This document shows, piece after piece, positions 21,007 to 30,703 of a stretch of DNA of 64,000 bases. The position numbers and the translations under genes are program-made. The notes beneath the pieces were generated by a model, which did not search any database, had not been told where the DNA came from, and saw only the letters and a program-made list of their open reading frames with translations. Location: positions 1 through 64,000 of the forward strand of contig JAKTTT010000078.1 in NCBI GenBank assembly GCA_030581615.1, written 5' to 3'. Positions within the stretch are counted from its first letter, which is position 1, and every line of letters begins with the position of its first letter. This DNA comes from Alloascoidea africana. Taxonomy: Eukaryota > Ascomycota > Alloascoideomycetes > Alloascoideales > Alloascoideaceae.

Positions 21007-22853
21007 ATGCTTGCTAGTGATGTTCGGCACGCGAGGAAGTATAGCATTAGAACAAATCAATATGAACATGAAGATATAAAGTCGACTTCGGAGAGCAACA
21101 CAGAAAAAAGAGTACGCATCCACAGGAAAAGGAAAGAGACAAGAGGGCAAGAACAAGTACTAACTCTTTCTTCAATAATTAGGATTTGGTACTGTCTATT
21201 TTGCATTCAAGTGCAACGACAAGAGAAACAAAACAGTTCATTTCAAAGTATTCACCGTTAACTGGAGGGAAATCAGAAGTTGAGAAAAGACAATTTTTCA
21301 TTGAAAAGCTACTAAGGGATTCAGATTCAAAAGAATCAAGTTTTAAAGTCTCAAACAAGATGGAACCTTTTTCCTCATCAACTGTAACGAACGCTCAATC
21401 AAACCCCGCGAAAGAGAAAATTCATCTCGAAAAGACATTAAGGATAACGATTATCAAGATTCGGAATCTCTCTGAAATTGAGGATGCTCGGTTGCAAAGC
21501 ATTTCCAAGATGGTGGTAAAATTACAACAGATTGGAGTTAGTCCGGTTATCACAGTGGATGAAAATATATCCAATGCAGAATCCGTTGATACAGGATTTT
21601 CACAAAACTCGTCTATGTTAAATAGACAGATAAACCGTCTTTGCAAGTCTTTGGATTCACAGTTACAAGATCCATCGCTATATTCACGACCTATTAGAGG
21701 TCTACTTGAGCAACAACAACAACAAGAGCATCCAGTTCCTTCAGTTACAATTCCAAGTCTACTGTTTTCTCCTCTTTCGTCCGGTGTTATTCCCCTGGTT
21801 GTCCCTATTGCATACAATTTAACCAGTTATAAAGAAGAAATAATACCGGGTGACAATGTCGTTCTGGCGCTTGCAAAGAGCTTGCCAAAAGTAATGGACA
21901 GTACTGGAACAAATATTGCGACAATCGAAAAAGTCATCTTTATAGATCCTTTAGGGGGCATACCGAGTGTTGAAAGATCACTTGGATCGCATGTCTACAT
22001 CAACCTGGAGCAAGAATTTGCAGATATAATTTCAGAATTGCACATTGGATTTTTAAAACCAAAAGACCAAGATACTCATTTATCAAACTTGACCACAATG
22101 AAAAAAGTACTTGGATGCCTCCCAAGTAGTGCAACGGGGATAATCACAGACCCAGTCTCTGCATCTTCGTCATTGAGCTCTTCCGAAAAGTTGAAAAATC
22201 CAATAATTTACAACATTTTAACAAACAGGCCTATCATTTCACCTTCACTGCCGATTGGGTTGAAAAAGACCCCTACATTGTCAACATCAATAGTGCGTTC
22301 AGGGATGAAAGTAAAGATGCTTTACAGTGATTCGGGTCTGGATCTCCTGGAATTGAGCAAAAAGGGAGAACTGGATCTTGATAGACTATGGTTCCTTGTG
22401 AATGACTCGTTTGGGAAAGAACTCGATGTTGAAAAATACCTGAAAAGAATAAATGGAAACGTCTCTGGTCTGATAATAGTCGGAGACTATGAGGGCGGTG
22501 CTATTCTCACCTGGGAAAGACCGCCAAACTCAAAAGACCCCAACTTGAGATATGCTTATCTTGACAAATTTGCGGTTCTGCGAAGGTCCCAGGGTAGCTC
22601 AGGAGTAGCTGATGTTACTTTTAAAGCAATGACTATCAACATGTTCCCCAAAGAACTGATATGGAGATCTAGAAAAGTAAATCCAGTAAACAAATGGTAC
22701 TTTGAGAGATCCAAAGGTAGCTTCACATTGCCTGGTGGTTATTGGAGAATGTTTTGGTGTGGTTCAAAGACCCAGGATATGGACAAGTTTCACGACTATG
22801 TTAGCATTTGTTCTTCCATTCCTGCATCTTTTAAAGCAGATGGAAACAAATGA
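21007..22853 (+). CDS. ARG2: Mitochondrial N-acetylglutamate synthase
   Basis: Two proposed exons: 21007-21111 and 21183-22853, giving 591 residues. The long frame has no ATG at its start and begins just after an excellent acceptor (TACTAAC branch point, then attag). Joining to the proposed first exon gives MLASDVRHARKYSIRTNQ..., a plausible mitochondrial leader, followed by DLVLSILHSSATTRETKQFI, which aligns with LILSVLNTTATKREAKDYL of S. cerevisiae Arg2. It makes N-acetylglutamate from glutamate and acetyl-CoA, the first step of arginine synthesis, in the mitochondrial matrix. An amino-acid-kinase-like region comes first; the C-terminal acetyltransferase domain contains GAILTWERP, YLDKFAVL and a conserved ending with GYWRMFWCGS. 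The donor gtacgc is unusual, so the exact first exon is less sure than the rest. Confidence 0.85.
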
Positions 22854-23103
22854 AAATAATAATGTCCTAGAATAGGCACTTTCCATTGACTGGCTCTCAA
22901 GGACAAAATTGAGTTTGGTCAAGAATCGTCGCATCAAATATGTGAGGGCAAATGCAAATGATAATACTATATAAAGGCAACAAGATGAAAAAAAAAAAAT
23001 ATACAAAACTAAGATGAAATTCACGAGAAGAAAAGAAAAAGAAATGCCCCTAAAAAAATCCAATTCTATTCATCCCCGTCAACGCCATTATGGTTATTGG
23101 TAG

Positions 23104-24367
23104 CTAGCCCAACCATTCATCAAAATAAATACAATCTGACACATTAACAGCCTGTTTACTGCCAGGACCTCCTTCACAGATGCCAAAAGAGGGACATTTC
23201 GAACAAGGAGTCTCACTGAATCCATCCAGCTGCTCCAAATCCATTAGCTCCTGAGCGGCCTGTCCGCCACCTCCAGCTTCCAACAGCGAGTGCCATGTGG
23301 CCCGATATGTATGTCCACCGTCCCACCGCTCAAGTTTATCATCGTAGACAAGAACATCGCAAAGTGATCGAACGTCCTGGACCGCAAGATCAACAGTTGT
23401 GATGCGGTTTGAACTGATAAAGTCCAAAATGTCTTCAACGGTTGCATAGCCTGCGTAGTTCGAAGGATATGTCTGTTGTAATGGCTCTTCAATCATCCTC
23501 ACTTTCTTTTTTGAAGAAGCGTTGGCTTTGGAGGAAGTTCCAAATGCATTGGGATATGATCGCTGTGCAACAAACCGCCAAATCACTGTCAGCAAGCTGT
23601 CAATGAAATCTGTATCCAACTCGCTATCCGTAAACCATGGACCACCTGAAATTTCAATCGACGGTTGTAAATTGAAAAGCATATAAATTTTTCTCGTTGG
23701 GTGCTACATGTTGAAATCGCCGATTTCGTTAGTTTACCAAATCAATTGAGTACTTGTAGAAGGTGAAAACTTACCTTTACAGACTTGACAACCTTAATAT
23801 ACCGCCTGCTTTCCAAACTTTTAAGGCATTTTTGAACAATTGTCTGGTGCAGGTTTGTTCTTGCACGGATGGTTTTGACCCATATTCCCTCTCTACCAGA
23901 GTCCTCGATCTGAGCATAAACCATGGCTTCATCACCAGTCATATTTTTCACCCTACAGATCAGAATCGGTTAGAGAGAGATGCACCACATCACACCATAA
24001 ACAATATGAATTTGATTTTGGAGAAAAGCCCCAAAAAGATCAAAAACGTAGATAGAAGGCATTGTACATACTTATCAGCATCTTCGGCAGCTACTGCTTG
24101 AAAACAGAGTTCATCTCCCATCTTGGATAACTTGATCAAATGCTGTTAAAAGATTGCAAGTTAGTACCAGAAATGCGTAATCGGACCAACTTTCAGATCT
24201 GAAAAACATACCTTATTGACCAGGTCTTGGGCAAGCATTACCAAATCAGTGGCATTCTTACAATCAGTCATCTCGAGAAGTTCTGCCTGTTGAAAAATCT
24301 CTCCTGCTGGCTTTCTTGCCAACATCTGTCGATGCAGAGACAAAGCAGCCTCTGAAGAAAATGACAT
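23104..24367 (-). CDS. RPC34: RNA polymerase III subunit C34 (Rpc6)
   Basis: Four exons on the reverse strand: 24367-24212, 24142-24072, 23952-23775, 23703-23104, giving 334 residues (S. cerevisiae Rpc34: 317). Introns have gtatgt, gtatgt and gtaagt donors, and introns 1 and 3 have clear TACTAAC/AACTAAC branch points. The protein belongs to the C82-C34-C31 subcomplex that contacts TFIIIB and opens the promoter in Pol III initiation. Two N-terminal winged-helix domains are evident (VWVKTIR-like segment EGIWVKTIRARTNLHQTIVQ and following), then the diagnostic HPTRKIYMLFNLQPS joined across intron 3, ISGGPWFTDSELD, and a C-terminal Cys-rich end (TPCSKCPSFGIC, ISDCIYF-like VSDCIYFDEWL) that fits the iron-sulfur/Cys cluster region of metazoan and many fungal C34 proteins. 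Confidence 0.95.
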
Positions 24368-24998
24368 TTTCTCAGGCAGTCTTCTTCAAACTAGTATTTT
24401 TCTGTTCCAATGAGATGTGAGTAGCAAGTAGAGAGAACTTTTGGAGGATAAGAAAGTGAAACAAAGTGAGCTCAAAGTGGGGAAGTGTGCAAAAGAAGGA
24501 TAGAGATTTTTTTTCCAGTTTTTTTTTATATAACGGGCGTAGAATGGAGGATGTGTCTCCCACCACCGTTAAGTCATTCACAAACACGGCGTCAAGGTAA
24601 ATGAGTAGATTTCTGAGAAAAGCACACATTTGGACCCAAAACTGAACTGACGATTGTGTTCGAGTGAGTCACCTTCATATTATACTGTAACTAAAGCCAT
24701 TTACACATGATCACATTTTTCCGCTATGTATTTGTCCCCATGACTATGTTTTGGTGCGTACAGACCTGACACCAGCCAACTACACATCTATTAACACCAG
24801 TGTCAATCGAACCTGCCCGTACATTCCTTCATCGCCTCCTTTTCTCTAGGCAATGCCCTGGGATTAGACTACAAAAGGTGATTTCAAGAAGAACATTGAA
24901 AAAGCCCAAGCATTGGTGGTGCTGTGGATTACACAAGTGCGTAAAGTGTGGCATTGGAGTATATCACTGCTGGTCCAACAGAGAGTGCGAAGGATGCA
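24368..24998. promoter_or_regulatory. Divergent promoter between RPC34 and the NTR2-HIT gene
   Basis: 631 bases. The frame leading into the next gene is open from about 24948 without an ATG until 24999. No specific regulatory site stands out. Confidence 0.45.
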
Positions 24999-27286
24999 AT
25001 GAAGAGAAGGCCAAGACCAGTTAAAGTGGTATCGCGCTATGATAGTGAAGATGATGACAGTGAAGGGCAAGAGCAAAGCAGAGTACCTAAAAGTATTCCC
25101 TCTAAGGAACAAACTAGGGCTGGCGGCTTGTCAAGTAAAGGTTCCAGTGGCTCTATCGCAGGGAAACGAAAGAAGATGACAGTGAAGCGAAAGACCACAG
25201 TTGAGGACGAAGAGGATGATGATGACCTTGGAAAAGAGGATCTGAACCAGATAGCAAAAGGCATAAGCTTGAAGATAAACTCAAAGCTGAAAACGGGCAT
25301 AAGGCATTTAAACCTGAGCGAGATCGGAACAACATCCAGTGATGAAGAATCCGAATCCCAGACTAGTGGTGCTCAATCATACTCGAAAGAATCGATAGAA
25401 GAGTTGAAACGATCAACTATGGTTTTACCAACGAAACTGCTCCCTAGTAAACGTTCTAGACAGCAATCGCCTACGACTATTAACGAAACAATTATACCAG
25501 ATTCCAATACGATAGAAGAAATTAAAAGGCAAAAAGTCAAGCTAAGGGCGTCCATTCAAAGCGAACAGAAAGATGCTGGGACAACAACAAATTCCAGAAG
25601 ATCTGTCACATTTGACGAGAATCCTGATATTATATACCTAGACGATGAAGAAGAAAATCGCAGTGCAATTGAAATTAGCGATACAGAAATGGAAGATGAT
25701 ACCGGAGCAGTCAATGCCTACGATAACTTTGAACTTGAAGGTAAGCAATTCTTTACGCAGCCATTTAGAAAGGAGACTAATATTGACTTCTTCTAGCCAT
25801 GATTTTTGATGACGGTGAATTAGCATTAAGCGAAAAAGCACGAAGAACACAGAAATCCCATCAGAAATCGGAGATGGCCAATGCAATATACGAAGCGTGA
25901 GTATTCATATTGATCCACAGAAATTAGAACATGAAAGTTTCTAACTGTGAATTCAAAAGTCAAGCTTCATCGGATTCGGACGACTCAATTAGTTTATGGG
26001 AGTCGGAGCAACTCAAGTCTTCTCTATCGTCAGCTAGTAATTATTGGAAACATGAGTCAGAACAGCAAATCATCAAACCTAAGATTATTAAAACACAAGA
26101 AATTCCATCGTTAACGCTAATCATTTCAAAATTTAAATCAAAGTTGGAAGATATGAAAACCGAGCTTGGCACTTTGCAAAAGGAGAAGGAATCCATCGAA
26201 TTAGAAAAGAATAAGAATAATCAGAAGCAAGATCAACTTAGAACTTCCATTACGAAAGCAGGAGAGGAATATGAGAAAGCAGCTTCAAGGCTCAATCCAT
26301 CACCAACTGAGCCCGAATCTTCAGACTCATTGGCGCCTTTTTATAAAGATGACGTTTTGGCTGCTTCGTTATCATTGATGCCTATTTGTAAAGGAGACAC
26401 GAATGTGGCACCAATAGAGCGGGGGTTGTTATTATACAATGCTTCGAAAGTGGATTTCATCCACATTTTTTTAAAAGCCAAACGCATCTCAGCAATGCTT
26501 AAATCCGCACTTAACGTACCGAGAATCGCCTTGGCTACAGATATGACGAATGATATCCGGCTAATCCCTTTACAACTAGAAACAAAGGAGAAATGGAAAC
26601 CTATTCTCAGCACAGAAACGCGGTGGTATTCAAAGTATCCAGGTTTCATTTCATCAGCTGAAGGATCAAAACAGGATTCGTCAACGCTCGAAGGAATGAG
26701 ACTGCAAATCGCAAATGTGACTGGAATCAATCTCACCATGGACACTATGGACCGGACAAAACTAGATTACTTGCCACAAGAATCAAGTTCAGATGTAATG
26801 ATGGTTGATCATGATGACCAAAATTCAAACCTATTCGTTCAGCTTGTCATAGGAAACCCTGAAATCCCACAATATCGTATCTGGGAGTCTAGCACACATA
26901 TTGCATTCCTTACTCCATTTCCAAACACTCCTGGCGTGACGGTAGTTATCCCACGCTACCATGCCCCCAGCGATATCTTGGGAGAACTTTCTGAACGTGT
27001 TTTTGAAGACCTGTTTTCAGCCGCATTTGATGTATCTCAAATACTTCGCACCTCTCTTAAAGTGAAAAGGGTTGGTGTCATTTGTGAAGGGTTTATGATA
27101 GATTATGCACATGTCAAGCTTTTCCCAATACATGAAAAGGACGGGGACGATGAAAATGAGGGGATTGGACGTTATTGGAAAATGTATCCTGGATTTGTAA
27201 CAACGCAAAGAGGGCCGCTGGTTTCGAAAGATATACTGAAGTCATTACAAGATGTATTAGTTTCACACGCTCAAAATTTGGAGTAG
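24999..27286 (+). CDS. NTR2: NTR2/ILP1-like splicing factor fused to tandem HIT-like domains
   Basis: Three exons: 24999-25740 (donor gtaagc), 25797-25896 (donor gtgagt), 25960-27286, giving 722 residues. Both introns have CTAAT/CTAAC branch points and keep frame. Residues 1-395 resemble NTR2, the partner of Ntr1 and Prp43 in disassembling spent spliceosomes: a basic start (MKRRPRPVKVVSRYDSEDDD), an acidic low-complexity region, SKESIEELKRSTMVLP, EEIKRQKVKLRA, the signature SLWESEQLK, and a coiled coil at ~332-392 ending SITKAGEEYEKAASRL. The same frame then continues into ~320 residues that look HIT-like. The second copy has FLTPFPNTPGVTVVIPRYH and YAHVKLFPI (His665). The first copy has NDIRLIPL instead, without the His. 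Each copy is followed by a similar block (WYSKYPGF ~502; YWKMYPGF ~685). No stop or splice signal separates the two halves. The fusion and the HIT assignment are inferences. Confidence 0.8.
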
Positions 27287-27374
27287 TCTCTGATAATTAG
27301 ATGAATTCTTTGAACTGTATAGCAAACTTGGATTAACGTAAAGGCAATATGCAGAACTTGTATTACTATCATTA

Positions 27375-30254
27375 TTAGCTATCCTTATTTTCAAACAAAA
27401 CGCCAAAGCTTGGTTTCCGTAATTTTCTTCCATCGTTGGTCTCGGAATCCGATCTCGTTGAATTTTGACCCGGCCTTTCTTCGTTTGAGCTAGAAGAGTT
27501 ACCGGTACTTGTATGGGTCAGGGGAAGTCCTTCAGGAAGTTTCAAAGTGTAATCCATATTTTGACGATCTGTTTGCTCTACTTGAAGTTCGGGTATCGGG
27601 TGCCACAGGTTTGCGTGAGGAGGTCGAAACGAGGTTTGAGTACTGGTTCTACTAACACCATACATTGAAGTTATATCGACGCTCTCTGTTCGATTTCTTG
27701 GTGGTGCCGCTTCCTCATCAATTACTGACGTTGAACTGAGTGAAGGGTTCCAGTTGTTATACGTGTTATAGGATCTTCCATTTAGCAGTGGTACTCGGTC
27801 AGTGGCAGAAGTAGATGTTCGTGAAAGTATTGTCTGCGAACTTGCACTATGAATTGATTCATTATCAGACAGATCAATAGGAGATGCAGCTTGTTGGGTA
27901 TGATCAGTTCGGTTCTCTACAGAATTTGAAGGAAGAGTAAGTGAAGTTTGCTGTTGGTTCAATATAGGCGTATCATCACTTTCTGTTTTCTTTTGGGAAG
28001 CTTCACAGGTTTCCGTTGATGAATTGCAAACCCCTGATGACGAAGCGGTTTCATTCTCTACAGGAGAAAAAGTGCTATTTGAACCGCTGATACTTGTCCT
28101 GATGCTTGGGGTTAGCATTCCTGTACTGGCCTCGTTATTCGCAATGTTACTGCCATTGCTTCCATTTGAGGCGATTGACAATTGTAGATCAGGAATATCT
28201 TCGCGGTTGTTGTTTGGCTCTTCCGGAGACTTTCCTGGGGACAATATCCGAAGTACTTCGTTATCAGAAATTGAAAACTGATGAAGCTGGTCCACTATAT
28301 CACCGTCCTCAATTTCTTCGTATTCCGGTGGGGCATCTAAGGGTTCTATTGGCGGGGGTGCGACATCAGCTTCAAAAGGAGGGGGATTAACGCTCGGCCT
28401 GCGTAGAAAGTGGATTGGTCGTTGTAAAGGAGAGCCCAGAGGTTGTGCCTGTAGAGGGGGCGAGCTGATAGAGGTGCCATTTAACTTGGGCGATATATAA
28501 GGAGAAGGGCTTACCAACCCGGGAATGTTCCTATCATCTGGCGAGCCCACCTCGTTCTCTATGTTTGGGGGCTTATAAAGATTGCTCTCGAGGTGTGCCT
28601 TTGCAAAGCTTTCCTCGTAATGCTGCTGTAGACTTTGAGCTATTCGTTCAGATTGGCTCTGACCTGATTCATCATAACTTGGATAGTCATAGGCTGGCAG
28701 ACCGACCACTGCTTTTGAACATAAAGGAGACAAAATGTGAAGTGGCGAATCGATCGATACTTCATAATGTTTTCGTTTCTCGGGATTCTCAGAGTCTACT
28801 TTTGATAACCGTAGAGCAATCTTTATCCAATGATGGATCTTTATGTTCTTGTAGCTGGTATTTGGATGAAACCGGAGGTTTTGATGGACCCCCAGTTTTT
28901 CCGGGATATACACTTGGAATTCAAACTCACTAGCGCCCAGTCCCAAATCGGGCCCCAATTCCTCGATGCCATCCAAATCTCCTAGCAAAGAGCCTTTGTC
29001 TGGAGCTTTATGCTCCATAAGTAGATGCTTTTTTGCAGGTTCCATGCGGTGGACTCTTCTATTCTTGCAATAATATTCCATGCTTTCAGTCAAGAAAACA
29101 CGGATCCTGTGGCATTTCACCTTTGCAAGCGGTATCAATTTGATAGCAATTGGAATATAGGAATTAATTGCAAACGACTTGCCGCCGATGACAATATCAT
29201 AATGCAGTTGCTCTTCCCAGTCCTTCATGATCGAAATTGGCTCGCTATCTTCTTGAGAGGCATCGGAAGGAGTTCGGACAAGAACCACCGGTTTTCTGCA
29301 TGTGATATTTGATTTAAAGGCTCCAGATCTCTCAACGACAACCTCCAAATAGTAGTTTACAGAGCCAAAGGTTGCCGATATTGTTTCCGGATAGGACGAG
29401 TCGATCGGCAGCTCAAAGTTGTAAATGTAGTCGCCTGGCTGGAAAGTATGGTAGCCCTTTAATGCAGTCGTCTCCATCAGCTCTTTGTTGCTTCGTGTCT
29501 CATTGGAACTTGCTATGCTCTGAGCATCCGAGCTCTGGCGCCGATAAGCAGAGCCTAGAGAGCTGGACCGAGCATGCCTTGCCGTGGATCTCTCCAATGT
29601 TGAAAGAAACGAAGACCCACTGCGTGAAGCGGGATTCGGAGAAGCTGCTCTTCGCAACTTTTGTACGATTGAGCCGGAGCTGCTTTCGTTGGACTCCTGC
29701 GGGTGTAATGTTCCGCTACTTGCTCTGCTGCGCATGCCGATACCTGAAGATGGCATGCTGATTGAATCATCGATGTTGGTTCCCATACTGCTAGAACGGG
29801 TTCTTCCGTGAGCGTCCTGGTACAAATGAGCTCCACCAAACTCCACATCCAATTCATTGGGGTATCGAGCGTCGAAAAAGGGCCAGACATGGGATATAAT
29901 GCTCGTGGACTCAGAGTGCTCTTGTCGTTTAGGGGGGATGCCTTCGGGCCATTCGGTTCTGGCGGTTCCCGCAAACGTCAGTGACACAGCTTTGATCTTT
30001 TCATGATTGCTGATTCTAAGCACCAATGAGCCCCTGAGAATAGCTGGCGGCCTTTCTGCATATTCGGATTTTTCAAAACCTTGGAGGAACAGGTTAGCCT
30101 CTGCTAGGACTAGGTAGACTGCTACGGATCCACTTGCGCTTAGTGGTTTTGAAGGAAGGATGAGGGAATTGTCCTCTGGAGATATTGCGTCTTGAGGAAA
30201 TAAGGGAGAAAGGGTATTGTTGCTCAGATTGATAGGAGAGCGAAATCTCGACAT
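27375..30254 (-). CDS. ALY1: Alpha-arrestin, Aly1/Aly2 type (ART6/ART3)
   Basis: 959 residues, no intron. It is an arrestin-related trafficking adaptor that links Rsp5 ubiquitin ligase to nutrient transporters for endocytosis or recycling. The Aly-type arrestin-N block is clear: LFLQGFEKSEYAERPPAILR, RTEWPEGIPPKRQE, SHVWPFFDA. Later come FQPGDYIYNFELPIDSSYPE, VERSGAFKS, KDWEEQLHYDIVIGGKSFAI, LTESMEYYCKN and HHWIKIALRLSK, covering the arrestin-C domain to about residue 560. The C-terminal 400 residues are Ser/Asn-rich and disordered with a PPEY motif at 642-645 for Rsp5 WW domains. S. cerevisiae has two paralogues; only one is seen here, so orthology to ALY1 versus ALY2 is not decided. Its 3' end converges with the NTR2-HIT gene, 88 bp apart. 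Confidence 0.92.
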   Translation of the reverse strand: MSRFRSPINLSNNTLSPLFPQDAISPEDNSLILPSKPLSASGSVAVYLVLAEANLFLQGFEKSEYAERPPAILRGSLVLRISNHEKIKAVSLTFAGTARTEWPEGIPPKRQEHSESTSIISHVWPFFDARYPNELDVEFGGAHLYQDAHGRTRSSSMGTNIDDSISMPSSGIGMRSRASSGTLHPQESNESSSGSIVQKLRRAASPNPASRSGSSFLSTLERSTARHARSSSLGSAYRRQSSDAQSIASSNETRSNKELMETTALKGYHTFQPGDYIYNFELPIDSSYPETISATFGSVNYYLEVVVERSGAFKSNITCRKPVVLVRTPSDASQEDSEPISIMKDWEEQLHYDIVIGGKSFAINSYIPIAIKLIPLAKVKCHRIRVFLTESMEYYCKNRRVHRMEPAKKHLLMEHKAPDKGSLLGDLDGIEELGPDLGLGASEFEFQVYIPEKLGVHQNLRFHPNTSYKNIKIHHWIKIALRLSKVDSENPEKRKHYEVSIDSPLHILSPLCSKAVVGLPAYDYPSYDESGQSQSERIAQSLQQHYEESFAKAHLESNLYKPPNIENEVGSPDDRNIPGLVSPSPYISPKLNGTSISSPPLQAQPLGSPLQRPIHFLRRPSVNPPPFEADVAPPPIEPLDAPPEYEEIEDGDIVDQLHQFSISDNEVLRILSPGKSPEEPNNNREDIPDLQLSIASNGSNGSNIANNEASTGMLTPSIRTSISGSNSTFSPVENETASSSGVCNSSTETCEASQKKTESDDTPILNQQQTSLTLPSNSVENRTDHTQQAASPIDLSDNESIHSASSQTILSRTSTSATDRVPLLNGRSYNTYNNWNPSLSSTSVIDEEAAPPRNRTESVDITSMYGVSRTSTQTSFRPPHANLWHPIPELQVEQTDRQNMDYTLKLPEGLPLTHTSTGNSSSSNEERPGQNSTRSDSETNDGRKLRKPSFGVLFENKDS

Positions 30255-30703
30255 GATCTGATGGGGATGGGACGAGAAAAGATGGAGGAAAAAGAGAAAG
30301 GAAGAGTGCCTTTCCCACTAGCAGATGGTATTTATCTCATGGATGAGGTTCAGCTACAGAGACTACGCCCACGAAAGCCCACAATGGCTGATAAGAATCC
30401 CCTTTTCACAGCACTTTATGGGAATTAAAGGAGTCTATGCTCAGTTACCATCATCAGCTCGACCTGCTTCGCCCTGGAAGTCCTTGCTACCTTCATCCGC
30501 GCTTGTTTAGGTCCGCTCTGGGAGAGACCAAAACCTGACGCTGAGGCTCAGGGATCACATGATAAATATCTACAGCAAAATGTGAACGTTTAAGTGCTAG
30601 GTGAAGAAAAAACAAAATAGTAATGCTACACAGTTTCAGGCTCGGATTCTTTATGGATATTGGCCAGCTTTTCGGGCTGGGCCAACCGATGAATTCGCCA
30701 TGG
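30255..30703. other. Intergenic, ALY1 promoter
   Basis: 449 bases between the ALY1 start and the CHIP stop, both genes being on the reverse strand. No TATA box or other site is obvious. Confidence 0.45.
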
